NCBI GenBank assembly: GCA_023213395.1
Contig: CM041465.1
Span: forward strand, 117,435,741 to 117,499,740
Direction of reading: 5' to 3'
DNA: 64,000 bases
DNA from: Cycas panzhihuaensis
Lineage: Eukaryota > Cycadophyta
The notes under the pieces were generated by a model. The model searched no databases and was not told the DNA's origin. It saw nothing but the letters and a program-made list of their open reading frames with translations. Below are positions 38,451-50,353 of the stretch, piece after piece. Both the position numbers and the translations under genes were made by a program. Numbering within the stretch: the stretch's first letter is position 1; each line of letters opens with the position of its first letter.

Positions 38451-38847
38451 GAATGAATCTTATGATATGACAGAAAAGAGACCTAATGATATGACAATTA
38501 AAGTTAAATTTTTAGAAGTTAAAGTCAAAGTTGCAATTTTTTTTTTTTGTACAAATCAAGCATCATTTACTTATAATTTTTTTATATCATTCCATAGTAA
38601 AAAGATATATGTGGCTATAAGGATGAGAAGAGTTGATAAAGATCAAAATTTTAAAGTTATTTTCAAATATAAATTTCATAAGTTCAAAGAGAAGATAAAA
38701 GTATTCGTAATGACCATTGAGGAGGAGAATGTTAGAGTTAATTTCCATCACTCCACTCCTACCTTCCAACCAGGGGAGCACACCTCATCATTTTCAATTT
38801 ACACATGTTGGTGCTCAATATGTGTAGGTAAGTTAATGTTAATTTGA
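38451..38847 (+). pseudogene. TRG-2 Gag-like gene, second part
   Basis: This resumes the Gag frame after Gyp-1. It has the C-terminal features shared with TRG-1 and TRG-3: NQASFTYNFFISFHSKK, MRRVDKDQNFKVIFKYKFHK and a basic tail. The frame does not stop at the tail. It runs through the polypurine tract (38719-38729, read as Glu-Glu-Glu-Asn) and more than 100 bases into the 3' LTR. TRG-1 stops before the tract, so the true C-terminus is uncertain. No zinc knuckle is present. Confidence 0.78.
38719..38729 (+). promoter_or_regulatory. polypurine tract of TRG-2
   Basis: GAGGAGGAGAA directly before the 3' LTR start TGTTAGAG. Confidence 0.85.
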
Positions 38848-39168
38848 GTTAAGTTTACTTTGAGTTAAGTTAGCATTATTTTAATGTAATTTAAATTTTA
38901 GAGGCTGAGGAGTTTCCCTTCTCCCCCAAAATTATAAATATTGAGGGGTGTGCAACCCTGGTGTCTTTAAACATTACCCTTATTAGGAAATTTGTAACTC
39001 TCTTTACTACAATATGGATTGAATACAAAGTACTTTTATGTTGAATCTATGATGCTATGATGCAATATTGATCTATGTGATTTTTGTATATATTCTGCCA
39101 TGTTCTCCTTGCATTATTTTTCTAACATTTGATATCAAAGCTTAGTTTAGCTTCATTATTTTCTTACA
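38730..39168 (+). repeat. 3' LTR of TRG-2
   Basis: 439 bp, TGTTAGAG to TTCTTACA, followed by the target copy TACAA. It carries one 41-bp unit beginning TGATATCAAAGC at 39130, compared with two in the 5' LTR. Confidence 0.9.
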
Positions 39169-39173
39169 TACAA

Positions 39174-40278
39174 ACTTAAAAGGGCCTTGTACAGATTCAA
39201 ACAAGCACCCAAAGCTTGATACTCTAGGATTAATAAATACTTTAGATATAAAGATTTCTAAAGAATTCAATCTAATCATAATCTATACATTAAGATAGAA
39301 TGAAGTTCAATACTCATTGTGGGGTTGTATCTTGATGATCTTATTTATATAAGTAATGATCTTCACTTGTCTCAAAAGTTTAAAGAAGACTTATGTAAAG
39401 AATTTGAAATGATCAATTCAGGACTCATTCACTACTTCATAGGTTTAGAAGTTTGGTAGGATATTTATTTTCCAAAAAAAATATACTTTGGAGTTATTAC
39501 AAAAGTTTAGTATGAGTAATTATAAAGCACTTGCTACACTAGCTAAAGTTAGGACAAAATTATCTAAGTATGAAGAATCTGCATCAGTTGATCCTGCTCT
39601 CTATAAACAAGTGATTAGTAGCTTGATTTATTTAACTTCGACTCAGTTATATATCATGTATATAGTAAGTGTTATTTCTAAATTCATACAAGATCCTAAG
39701 ATATCACATTGGCAAGTAAAAAAAAGAATCCTTATATACATAAAAGGAACAATTGGGTATGGACTTCATTACAATTCATCACCAGACTTCAGACTAGTTG
39801 GTTATATTGATTTTGATTGGGTAGGATATTTAGATGATAGAAAATCTATATTAGGTTATACCTTTAGTTTGGTCTTAGTAATAATATCTTGGAGTACAAA
39901 GAAACAAACACATGGTATCATTGTCTACTACAGAAGCAAAAGACAAAGCAGCAGTAGTAGGAGCTTCTGAAAGAGTTTGGCTAAGAAGACTACTTTAAGA
40001 TCTATAGGTAAAATAGGATGGTCTCACATAAATATTATGTGATAATTAAAGTACCATACAAATGACTAAAAATCTAGTATTTCATAGTAGAATGAAGCAT
40101 ATTGAAACATAATATTATTTCATCAGAGAATTAGTTCAACCTAATGAGATTGAGTTAATTTACTATAACACAAAAGAATAAGTGGTAGGTATTTTTACTA
40201 AAGAACTTTGAAGGATTAAGTTCCACAAATTCACAGACAAGCTTGGTGTCTCCCTAAATGAACATTATGGGAGAGAAA
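39174..40278 (+). pseudogene. Cop-A RT end, RNase H and polypurine tract
   Basis: After TRG-2 the Cop-A frame resumes with KLKRALYRFKQAPKA and a stop at an expected Trp, then YSRINKYF and the catalytic YLDD at 39328-39339. The RT/RNase H connection and RNase H are at 39488-39970 (MELLQKFSMSNYKAL, VISSLIYLTSTQLYIMYIVS, GLHYNSSPDFRLVGYIDFDW, DRKSILGYTFSLV, ISWSTKKQ). A decayed tail follows, and the polypurine tract GGGAGAGAA at about 40270-40277, directly before the LTR start TATTAGATAAC at 40279. Confidence 0.88.
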
Positions 40279-40453
40279 TATTAGATAACATTTATTAATA
40301 TTTGATAGCACATATGGTATGTGCATTAGCATTAGACTTTAGTGAGCTAACTTTAGCCGTGTGAATTAATTATTTTTTAAATGGTGTTTTTAAACATTAG
40401 ATGTTAGTAGATGTTAGGCTCCCACCCAACTCTCGACTATTTTCGTAGGTGGT
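40279..40453 (+). repeat. start of the Cop-A 3' LTR
   Basis: It follows the Cop-A polypurine tract and starts TATTAGATAACA. It is cut after about 175 bases by another LTR. I could not locate its continuation or a partner LTR. Confidence 0.6.
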
Positions 40454-40845
40454 TGTAAGACCCTGGGTGTTCTTCAACATTGCCACTATGCCAAATTTTT
40501 TATCAAGCTATTGTTCTTTTAATGCACAACCTACTATCTCTTACTCTCACTATTACCTTTATAATAGTATAATATCTTCATATTATTTCAACATAATAAA
40601 CCATGTACATTTCTTAGGCCTTAAATAGGTAATTATGGCCACTTTACATAGAGTATTAATGAAGGAAAAAGTAACTTGTAATACTATTAGTGAGCTAAAT
40701 GACCTATACACAACAATTAATGGCCAACACTAGCCATTAAGTTACTCGGTCGCATATGTTGATAGTTAATCTCTATGGTTAGTAGGTAGTCATGTAACAT
40801 CCACTAACCTACTAATGTAATCTTATATGGTGAAGGCTCATAACA
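40454..40845 (-). repeat. Gypsy-type LTR (Gyp-4), minus orientation
   Basis: 392 bp from TGTAAGACCC to CTCATAACA on the + strand. The start resembles the Gyp-1 LTR (TGTTAAGACCC) and the right edge resembles the same junction in Gyp-1 and Gyp-3: CTCATAACA, then TTCCCTTCCCTCTT, which on the minus strand is a polypurine tract. No partner LTR or clear target duplication was found. Confidence 0.6.
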
Positions 40846-41641
40846 TTCCCTTCCCTCTTAAATTCTTTACCCTTAAAGCATCTTAATACAAGAATATTTA
40901 TGATGTCTTGTTATTATTTCTAGAATGTTATAGGTAGTTATTTGATCATGGTATTAAGAATAAGATATTACTATTATATGGATTGATGATAAACAATGAC
41001 GTATGATACCTACTAACTAATTTTATAAATCAAGAAAGTGTTCTCTCTTTGATTAGCTATCACAACTAAAAAAATAAGGGACTATAATATAATAAACAAT
41101 AAATCCATAAAAGTAGGGACCCAATCACATCTACAAATTGTAAGATGGTGGTTTCTCCTCAACCATGCCAAGATTATAAGTATTTTGCTAACACTAACCA
41201 AGATTGTGTCCTTTAGAAGGGAGTGGCGCCATATTATCATTCAAATTACCACCATGAGGGGGAGAAGAGCCCTCTTTATTATTCAGAATTTTACCTTATA
41301 CAATAGGTAGCACATTGACTTCTTCTAAGTAACTTACTTAAGGTTTATCACAATATCCTTTAAAGGAGATGTAGATGAGGTAGGGACTTTAATATGGTTA
41401 TCAAGATTATCTTTTTTCTACTTTCTCTAATCTATATTTTCTTTCTTATAATGAGATGTCTCCTTAGAAATATGTTGGTAAAGGCATGAAATAAAGACCT
41501 TCTAATTATATATGTGATACATATAGTACTAGATTCTCATCTATTCAAAGAGGTGATCAACTAAGAAGTTGGACGTACTCAAGATCCAACTTTCTTTGTT
41601 CTTATCATGAAGTAAATCCTAGAAAAATACTATGAATTTAG
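40846..41641 (-). other. unassigned, possible Gyp-4 interior
   Basis: It starts with a minus-strand polypurine tract (AAGAGGGAAGGGAA). No RT, integrase, protease or Gag motif can be read with confidence on either strand. The stretch is bounded on the right by the Cop-F LTR. Confidence 0.4.
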
Positions 41642-41876
41642 TGTTGGAAAATAGACCTATAAGGAATATTCACAAATAGAAATAAATAGAACAAAAACAC
41701 CTCCATAGGATCGAATGGTACCCTTCAGGTACCTCCATTATATTAACAAAACATCATTACAACATTATACAATATGATACACTATGTTGTGTATTTATAA
41801 TATATGTTAATATAGAGAGAGTGGGAATCCACTTGCATATGGGATAAAACAAATATGCATTATCAATATTCCAACA
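41642..41876 (-). repeat. LTR of Cop-F
   Basis: 235 bp, TGTTGGAAAA to ATATTCCAACA on the + strand, a good inverted-repeat terminus. The bases following it (CTCCCCTTTAATGCGC) are the minus-strand polypurine tract. Confidence 0.8.
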
Positions 41877-41889
41877 CTCCCCTTTAATG

Positions 41890-42120
41890 CGCATTTGGGT
41901 CATTTGTATTTGTAATGCTTTGTCCTTGGAAATGTCTTGAAAATAATGTCTTCAACTTAGTTCTTATCTTCAATCTTATAGTGATGTTTTTGCTATAGAA
42001 TGATATCTTTATCTTGATTTTTGTCTTCAATTTTGTACTGATACATTTGTAAGATGATATCCTCAGCTTGATTTCCATCTTTAATTATGTAGTAACGATG
42101 TTGATGTAGTTGCTCTAGTA
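41890..42120 (-). repeat. degenerate 57-60 bp tandem repeat at the Cop-F gag end
   Basis: About three degenerate copies of a unit that on the minus strand encodes YKIEDKNQ-like segments separated by EDII or KDII. It lies between the acidic Gag extension and the polypurine tract. Confidence 0.6.
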
Positions 42121-42190
42121 AGTGTAAATCCTGATTCTTTATTACGGCTAGTTTAGTCTAATTGTGATGAAGATCCTATAAGTAACCATC

Positions 42191-43015
42191 CTAAAAAACA
42201 ACTTTCTTTTCATCATTATCTTGTATAAGTTCTTGATCACGATGTACAACAATGATTTCTTCAACCTTTATAGTGAAATCTTGATCAACTTTCATACTCT
42301 TTGAAATTGAATCAATGCTCAAAGTAGGGGCATCATTTGGACTTAAATCATTACAAGACTCATCCTTTATGGGATCATTAGATTCACATTCACTTTCTCT
42401 TGAAATAATAGATTCATTTAAACAAACCTTTATCGATTCATCACTTTCAACATCTTCATCAGTAGTTGTACTCTCATCAATACATTCAACCATCGTTTCT
42501 TTACATTCAGTAGAAATTTTATTAGTACTAATACATTCTTCATCTTGACATGTCATTTCATTTGTGTTGATGATATTTTCTTCATTCATTGTACCTATAC
42601 CATAACCATAATTGGCCATAATTGCCTTTTTAATCATTTATTATGTTTCTTTAGGAGTTTGTTCAAATACTTCCCTTACAAAATCCCAAGCTTCTTTAGC
42701 AGTACTTGTATGTAGAATCATAGGAATGACAAAATGGTATTTGGAAGGAAGACTAGACTTGTTGAATGCAGTACAAATTATAATGAATGTCTTTCTATAT
42801 TTCTTCTCAACCATTTTCTTTTCTTTTTCATCTTTAGGGATATCATATTCATCAGTAACAATCTTCCACAAACCTCTATCTATGAATAAACATCTCATTT
42901 TAATTGTCCAAAAGAAGTAGTCTTCACCATTACACTTAGGTACTAGAAGAAAGGAATCCCTTAGGTAGTATTCATTTGTTTCAGGAATATACATAACCAC
43001 ATCATTATCCTCCAT
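42191..43015 (-). pseudogene. Cop-F Gag with acidic C-terminal extension
   Basis: From the ATG at 43015 the frame gives a Copia Gag N-terminal domain (LVPKCNGEDYFFWTIKMRCL, RGLWKIVTDEYDIPKDEK, HTSTAKEAWDFVREVFEQTP). Two adjacent TAA codons near 42638-42645, where KET-Gln-Gln is the natural reading, interrupt it. The frame then continues to 42191 with MIKKAIMANYGYGIG and a long Glu/Asp/Ser/Thr-rich region (for example DESTTTDEDVESDESIKVC). No zinc knuckle and no protease is seen. An acidic extension of this kind is not standard for Copia Gag. Its role is unknown. Confidence 0.75.
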
Positions 43016-43031
43016 GATTGTAAATGTTATT

Positions 43032-43042
43032 TTCTAATACCA
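43032..43042 (-). promoter_or_regulatory. degraded primer-binding site of Cop-F
   Basis: The minus strand reads TGGTATTAGAA, 16 bases upstream of the Gag ATG. The very short leader is unusual beside the other elements here. Confidence 0.55.
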
Positions 43043-46000
43043 CATCCCTTTTTCAATCAACAAATTCACCCATCAATCTCAACCAACTTTCTTATGTCTC
43101 ATGTCCCTCATATTACAAACTTCATAATCACATGATTGCCTTATGCATCTCACATATTACCAAATATTCACATACAAAGAAATACTTACTTCACCATAGA
43201 ATCAAAGCTTATACCATATACATCTCATAGAAATCATGCATATCTCGTGTTACCATTAAATTACCAAGACACATCATACTTCACTTACTTGCCCAAAACA
43301 CAACTCATGCTATAACACCACTCAATAAAGTTTATTTCTCTATAACTCAGGTAACTTCAAAAAACTCATCCTTCTTTGCATTTAGTCAATTGAAAAAGAA
43401 TCATCAAAATAACCCTTATTTCACCCTTAACATACCCAACAAATGTCTAATCTTGTCATGTAACCTCACATATAACAAGTACCTCATTACCTCAAATCAT
43501 CATTTTTCTTGTCCTTAAATTTACCTTATCATGCCCATAAAGCTCCTTCAAGTAAATCACATTCTAAGAAGTACTAAGTTGTCATATGCCATCTAACTCA
43601 TTCATGCAAACACATGCACTATCGCTTCATTACCATACTATGTTATTGTGACAATAACTCTCTCATATGAACACATGTGAGAAAGCACTCAAATTATCAT
43701 TAAATAATCACCATCATACATCTCAAATCACTAATAGAGTGCTAAATACCTTCATATCAATATGACTTAATGTCGTATCACATTGCAATAATACTCTCCC
43801 ATGCGCAACATACATAAAAGAGCCTCAAATAGTAACCTCATTACCATTGCCTCATTCATGTCACCATATTAATATAAAACCCTTAAATTCATAAAAAACT
43901 TATTTAAAGTATATATATATAGCTCAAAAATACATAAAATATGGATGGAAATGATGGCCTCTAAAATATAATTCCAATGGTTTAGACGAAATTGAATTCT
44001 GATATCTAGATCAAAAGTTATGCCCCTTTGAGGAATTTCATAATTAGGGTTTCTAGGGGCTATAATAGTACCTTTTGATAAAATACTAATAACTTTTTAT
44101 TTTAAAATTTGATAAATCTCAAACCACTTCCATTAGAAAGTAAATTAAAAAATGCACATAATCGAAAGATAATTGAGGTCATTTGGATACTTATAGCCAA
44201 AGTTATAGCTCTTTGAAATTGAGGTTACTGATCTGTCTTAAAAAATATGGCAATGGAAAGAAATAGGCTGAAATATGGCAATGTGTTAATAGGTCTTTTA
44301 GAATGTGTGTTGATTACAGATCTCTAAATAGGATAATTCTAAAAAGTAAAATAGGAAAAATAATAGGTCTTTCAAAATAAAGTCACCAATGTAACCTTAT
44401 CACTAGTTTATATATAGTTTTTATATGTATATTTTTTAATGTCACCTATGACGTCTTGATATAAAGTGACATTTGATTGATAATATAATATCAATTCATC
44501 TACTTTATAAAGTTCTCACATTGATATATTTTAATGTTGATAAAGACGTTGTTATCTATCCATATTTAAGCCACCCATTTGATTTGTATTCACATTGATT
44601 TATTATGGCCAAGGTTGTTATTGATATATTATTCTCTAAGTGACCTTTTGATTTATGTTATATTTCCTTAGTGGGTATATAGTTTGGCATTGATGTATTT
44701 TTTTAAGTACACTTTGATATATCAAAAGAATATGGCCTTTGAATCTCATATGATTAAAGTCATATATTTTTGGCTTTGTTTTCAATGATGATTTTAGGAA
44801 AAGTAATGGCATAGTTGGTGACTATTACTAGTTTGAGATTCTCTAAAGTGTGATTTACATAAGAGAGTTGTTAAGGCAATGTTGTGGTGTAGAGCTGATT
44901 GAAGAGAATACATTAAGCATGCTTCCTCTATGGGAAAGAGTAGGTGATTTGAGGCATGTTTATTGCATGCATGATGGTGATTGTCTGATGGGCAAGATGA
45001 GGCGATGATGTGCGCTTATTGCATGTATGTTGCATGGCAAGATTGGCATGTTTTAAGGGCAAAATTGAGGCAAGATTTAGACTTATTTTGAGGGCAAGAT
45101 AAGGGCGAAATTGGGTGAGTTTAAGGGTGATAATGGGTGAGTGATGGGCCAAGAAGAGCATGAGATACCTTAATTACAATTTAATACAAACTCTGTCACT
45201 ATTTGAGTGTGGCATAGATCATTGCACGATTTATGTGATTATTCAATGAAATATATGTGGTTTATTTAGTGATATAAGTGTGTTCTTATTCAGTATACAT
45301 TTGATTTCTATTGCATTGGATGTATATGAGGTGATGAAGTTCAAAATTTACTTATATGATTATCATTTATAATGGATCATTATACTTTGATTAGTTAGAC
45401 TATTAGCATGAGGTTTATGGCCTAATTTAATGTGGTTCAACATGGGTGCACATCTAAACAAGTTTGATATGGAACTAAGGTAGAGTGTTTGATGAAATTT
45501 AAGTGTGAATGGAAAGGTCTAAGATGAGATGCCTTAAAATCAGTGATGCCGTTATCATGGTATATATAGTTGGCTTGTAAAGTTGCATTATAGGAGAGTA
45601 TCATGATGCAAATGGTGAGGTTGGTGCATGTTATGGTTTACCTCCCATGTTTGATAACAGAAATTATAGTAGACAGGTATAGGTACCCCTATTGAGACTA
45701 TTTGTGGCATATTTTCTGCTCATGTATTTTGTGTTTAGACTAAGTTAGAAGCCTTCCATTTATTTCCTTTTATGCATTAGAGTGCATGCATCTTAGACGA
45801 AGATTGCAATAGTAAGATTGCAAGAGTTTGAAGCATATCATTTGTTTAGCTTACAAACAGTGTGATCTATAGGGGAAATGCATTGTGATCAGTCTAGATG
45901 TTGATTTGAAGAGTTATTGATGTATCATAATGAGTGTCATTTACTTACAAGTGTTATCCTTTATTACTTCACTTTTTTGAGATGTTATTCAGCAGGTGTG

Positions 46001-46149
46001 GAGGTTTGTTTACCTAACATTATGCTTGAGATGGAAGCAGGACCTAATGATAGATTGATAATGAGGAGCTATTAGATGATGAGACATGGATTGCAGCCCC
46101 AAGTTCCATTAACAGTAAGATGATGGAAGATCATGGATTAGCATGTCAG
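43043..46149. other. unassigned region with strong strand asymmetry and a dispersed repeat
   Basis: No gene is supported. From 43043 to about 43900 the + strand is very poor in G (C/A/T-rich, many CATC and TCAC words). From about 44900 to 45150 the + strand is rich in G and poor in C, with GGGCAAGAT and GCATG words recurring. The block 43950-44300 is homologous to 58880-59230 in the same orientation. These are probably LTR or leader sequences of decayed elements. Confidence 0.45.
43950..44300 (+). repeat. dispersed repeat, copy 1
   Basis: It aligns with 58880-59230, sharing landmarks such as AAAAGTTATG, ATAACTTTTTA, TAGAAAGTA and ATAATTGAGGTCA in the same order and orientation. Confidence 0.65.
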
Positions 46150-46601
46150 TTAAATCTTGAGATAGATACTAATGTTCCAGTGAGTACATATTCACGATGG
46201 AGAGATATATTGAAGCAAGTACCTAGTCAATTTACAAGTTGGTAAGCTTGTTACATAGGATGTCTAATAGAAAAGGATTAAGGTATGATGAGATATTTAC
46301 CCCAGTCTCTATATTGATTTTGGTTCATTTGATCCTTACTTTAGTAGCTTTAGATAGTTGGGTATGATATCACATATCATCATTCCTTAATGAAGACTTG
46401 AAGAGGCAATTCACATGGTTTAAGTGGCTCAACCTCTTGGTTTAGTCAAAGGAATATGGCCGAGTTGAGTGGACAAGTGTTAGGTGCAAAGAGAGCTATA
46501 TGGTTGCAGGTTTGATGGAGTATTTCTAAAGAATTGAGAACATACAAGACATGACATTATTACATCTGAGTGATGATCACTACATCAATGTTCATGCATA
46601 T
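46150..46601 (+). pseudogene. Copia RT remnant
   Basis: The + strand reads YDEIFTPVSILILVHLILT, ALDSWV, a stop, and FLNEDLKRQFTW, matching the Copia RT order YDETF-PV, then the WELHQMDV region and FLNGDLEEE. It is heavily decayed and cut at 46602 by TRG-3. The continuation at 50759-50844 leads to a purine tract and an LTR start. Confidence 0.6.
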
Positions 46602-46993
46602 TGTTAGGGTTAATACTCATCACCCCTCCCCCACCTTCCAACCAAGAGTGCACACCTCACACCCATCAATTTACACATGTGGGTGCTCACATATGTAGGT
46701 AAGTATAAGGTAAGTTTAATTTGATTTAAGTTAAGTTAAGTTATTATTTTATTACTATTTAAATTTTAGGGTTTGAGGAGTTTCCCTCCTCCCCTAAACT
46801 ATATATTTTGATGGGTGTGAAAACTTAGTATCTTTAGAAACCCCCTACAATATTAGACATTTGTAATGCTCTTCTACAATAATGGATTGAATATACAAGT
46901 TTATGTATTTATGCTATTATGCAATAATGATGTATTGATTTATGATTATCTCTTTTATGTTCTACCTTATTCTCCATGATTATAGTTCCTTCA
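46602..46993 (+). repeat. 5' LTR of TRG-3
   Basis: 392 bp, TGTTAGGG to GTTCCTTCA, homologous to 50354-50758 and more distantly to the TRG-1 and TRG-2 LTRs. Confidence 0.9.
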
Positions 46994-46995
46994 TC

Positions 46996-47007
46996 TGGTA
47001 TCAGAGC
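46996..47007 (+). promoter_or_regulatory. primer-binding site of TRG-3
   Basis: TGGTATCAGAGC, a perfect initiator-Met tRNA match, two bases after the LTR. Confidence 0.92.
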
Positions 47008-49623
47008 AAGATTACTAGGCTATTGCATCTTCATTTGAAGTTTTTTTTTAAGAAGAAAGATTTATTAGCATCTTGAGGCAGATTTACTCACAGCAAGAAA
47101 GATTGGTTATATTTGTTTTTTAAAAAGTTTTTTAGTAATTTTTTATATATTTTTATCATATTTGATTACTCTTGAACATATACTTATGATATAACAAATA
47201 TATTTTAGATTTATTCTTAGATTTGTGTAGGTGTACAGCTGCAAATGGAAAACATCAAGTTTTATCACAATACAGAGGTTTTATCAACAAAGTTTTATAT
47301 ATTTTTATTATATATTTGACATTTTTCAAGCATATTTTATCTATTTATCTAATACTTTTTCTAGACCTGTGTAGGAACACTTCTACAAGCAATATTTATT
47401 TAAAGGTTTCTTCAGATCTATTATATATCCTTTAGATCTAATCATTTTATCAAACATTTGACAGTTTTTTAGTTTATTTTGTTTAGATCTACAATATCTA
47501 CTCAAGTTTCCTTCATATCTGCTATATATTTTCTTAGATTTGCTATATATATTTTTTAGATCTGCTTATTTTATTAATTATTTTAGCATTTTCTGGATGA
47601 TTTGTTTTAGATTTATAATATTGGCTATTGATCTACCATATTTACTTTAGATCTGTAATACTTATTCAAGTTTTCTTTTACATTTGTAATTTTTATCATA
47701 TATTTGACCATTTTTTCAAGGTCTTTTTTAGATCTATAAGTTTTAGTGCATATTCAGCCCAACAAATCATATTTTATAACAGATCTGCCTATTCGAGAAA
47801 TCAACTTGAAGTTTTAGCTTGTGTGGAAGAAGATCTCATCTTTGGAAGTCTATTTTCTACTACAAGCCTGCTACAGCTACCTTGCTAGGTTCTTCATATT
47901 TTCTTTTAGATTTAAATGTAGATATTCCTTGGTTTTCTCATATATCTGCTTGAACATATTTGAAATATTTCAGATACAAACATATATGCACTTTATTTAT
48001 TCGATATACTTTCTTCAACATATTTGAAAAATGTTTCCATGCTCCTCACATTGATATTTCATTTCTCATAAGTTTTACATTATATATTTTTTTTACATCT
48101 CTAGCATATGAGCATAAGTAAGAGAATGCACATAAGCATTTTCATTTGTGACTGAAAAGGAGTGCCAAAACTACCAATTAATTACATTCTTTACAAAAGG
48201 AATACATCAAAATTCTTAAAATCTTTTGGGAATTTGATCTTGTAGGCCAGGAGAAGGTATATTGTTTCTATACTCTACTTTCTACAATCTACATTGCCCT
48301 TTTTCTTAGCTGCATCTATTGCTTTTCTATTACACTCCCTCTCCTTTGCCATTTTCTTATTTTTTATTTTTTTATTTTTTATAAAGTTTAAAAATTTAAT
48401 TAAATTTAATATTTTTTTTAATTTCATTTTTAAAACCCTAGCCCCCTTGCATACCCATCCCCTAGTCACAAGACTTTTCCATGTGACTGTTAGCTATTGC
48501 TAAGGGTCAATTCACCTTTTATAAAATTCTTTTCTTTTTTTATAGTTTACATAGGGTAACCGGTATTTCTTTTGCCATAACCTTTCACTAGTTCATTAGT
48601 TTCTGACGAAACCCATCCCATTGCATCCATAATTTATTGTAGCATGATTTTGATTGATTATATGACCAATTTGGATCTGATTTGACCTATTTTTAGTTAG
48701 TTTAAAGTCAGTTATTCATTTTTCAAGTCATTTTGAACTATTTTCACAAAAACCCTTATTCATTAGATTATATTTTATCACTGGGTGATTAGTTTCTACC
48801 CAGATCTATTCTGTAGATATCTACTATCAACAAGCTTCATTACCATCTAATTATTTCATTTTTTAAGACTTATTTTAATCATTATTTTAATCAACCAAAG
48901 TGACACTTTAGTATTTTTTAACACTTTTAAACATTTTTACCTAAAAGTATTTGTTGCCATTTTCATTATAACTTTTCTATTTTACATTAGAATTCAGTTC
49001 TGTTAGTTTCATTGGGAAGTTAACTCAATCCTCTTCAAACTAACACTATTTTTTATGAATTTTGAAGTCTTTTTGCTAATTTTTAAAAGTATTAAAGTAG
49101 AAGTACTTAATAGCCTTCAATCTGCCATTATTATACTTTTTTATATATTATTTCTCAAAATTTTCAATTGAAAAGTATATTGAGCATCTTTATAAACTAC
49201 AATTGATCATTTTGCAGCATTCTATAAGTATTTTATTGGCATTTTTATGATATTTTGAGCCTTAGGCTCTTGTTAAGCCTTAGAAGGAAGACTGTACATT
49301 TGGTTCATTCAAATCCTAACTTGTAGGGAACCCATTTTCAAAACGGTTAGTTCCATTGAATAGTTTTTTCATTAATCTTCCTACTAGTAAAGTTTCACCT
49401 TATTTTGACATCGTTTACTACAACTTTGAAGCCGCTAAACTTGAGATTTTAGGATATCCCAATAGAAATTAATCATCAAGCAAGTGATAAGCTAATTTGA
49501 CCTACAATGTATTTCAAATTTTATCTGAAATTATATCTTATAAGTTTGTCATATTTATGAATTTATTGAGTTTTTTTACTTAGTAAATGCATATTCCTTT
49601 TATGTACTAAAGTTTTATGCATA
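47008..49623 (+). other. long non-coding leader of TRG-3
   Basis: A T-rich zone with AGATCT-type hexamers (47200-47760) is followed by sequence aligned to the other TRG leaders. Landmarks are AGTCACAAGACTTTTCCATG near 48464, TTTGCCATAACCTTTCACTA near 48570 and AAAACGGTTAGTTCCATTG near 49340. No conserved open frame is present. Confidence 0.75.
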
Positions 49624-50335
49624 ATGGCATTCAATCTTAGTAAAGTACACTTTCTTATATTTGATGGCCATAACTTTTCACTATGGTATAAGACTATGCA
49701 AAATTATTTTATTATACATGATTATTGGAATTACTTATAGGATGACTATGATGTTAATATTAAGGAAAATATTAAAAAAGATAATGAAGCATTATCTTTA
49801 TTATTTTGCACTATGAATAATAATGTCTTTTTTAAAGTTTGTGAATTAACAACTTCTAAATTCGTATGAGATATCTTGATTTCTACTTATGAGGAGGATA
49901 CCCTTAATAAATTTAACATTAATTTTGAGCATGCGAGACAAGTGCAAGAATAGGTAGATTATCACAAGAAGACCAAGAATGATTCAAATCAAATGGATGA
50001 TCATCTTATTACATAAGAACTTGATCCTCCATTTGAGGGGAAAGATATGATGATATGACAGTTGCAGTTGCTCATAACACAAACTTTTCAGAAGACAAAG
50101 TTCAAGTTCAAAGTTTCCTTAATGTTCCAGCTGACAAAGTCAAAGTTGCAACCACACCTCCACATTTCAATCAAGCTACATTTACTCATAGTTTTTTTGC
50201 ACCATTCAATGGCAAAGACATACACATTGGTAAAATGATAAAGCAAGTTGATAATGATCAAGCCAAAAGATAAATTTTTAAAGTTTTTTTCAAGTACAAA
50301 TTCCACAAGTTTAAAGAGAAGGCTTTGTTCATGAT
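49624..50335 (+). pseudogene. TRG-3 Gag-like gene (decayed)
   Basis: The ATG at 49624 opens FLIFDGHNFSLWYKTM, YFIIHD, KDNEALSLLFCTMNNNVF and LTTSKFV followed by a TGA at the Trp found in TRG-1 and TRG-2. Other stops (TAG after NYL, TAG in the QVQE region, TAA in the ITQEL region) replace Gln of the relatives. One frame shift near 50050 leads into the C-terminal half (50055-50273, VPADKVKVATTPPHFNQATF, THSFFAPFNGKD) and the basic tail FKVFFKYKFHKFKEK. No zinc knuckle. Confidence 0.78.
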
Positions 50336-50353
50336 GATCATTAAGGAGGGGGA

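Larger units (their letters stand above)
41642..43042 (-). mobile_element. Cop-F: Copia-like gag-only element, minus strand, right LTR not found
   Basis: The left edge is a 235-bp LTR with TGTTGGA and TTCCAACA ends, followed on the minus strand by the polypurine tract TTAAAGGGGAG. The interior has a Copia Gag (ATG at 43015) and an acidic extension, and a degraded primer-binding site TGGTATTAGAA at 43032-43042. Only about 1.1 kb separates polypurine tract and primer-binding site, and there is no pol. The sequence right of 43042 does not match the left LTR, so the 5' LTR was lost, replaced or recombined. Confidence 0.7.

Noticed and set aside
42315-42548. Serine-rich open frame on the + strand
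   Set aside because: It is the antisense shadow of the acidic extension of the Cop-F Gag on the minus strand.
44928-45161. Minus-strand open frame of 77 codons in the G-rich block
   Set aside because: It follows the strand-asymmetric low-complexity sequence and has no domain signature.
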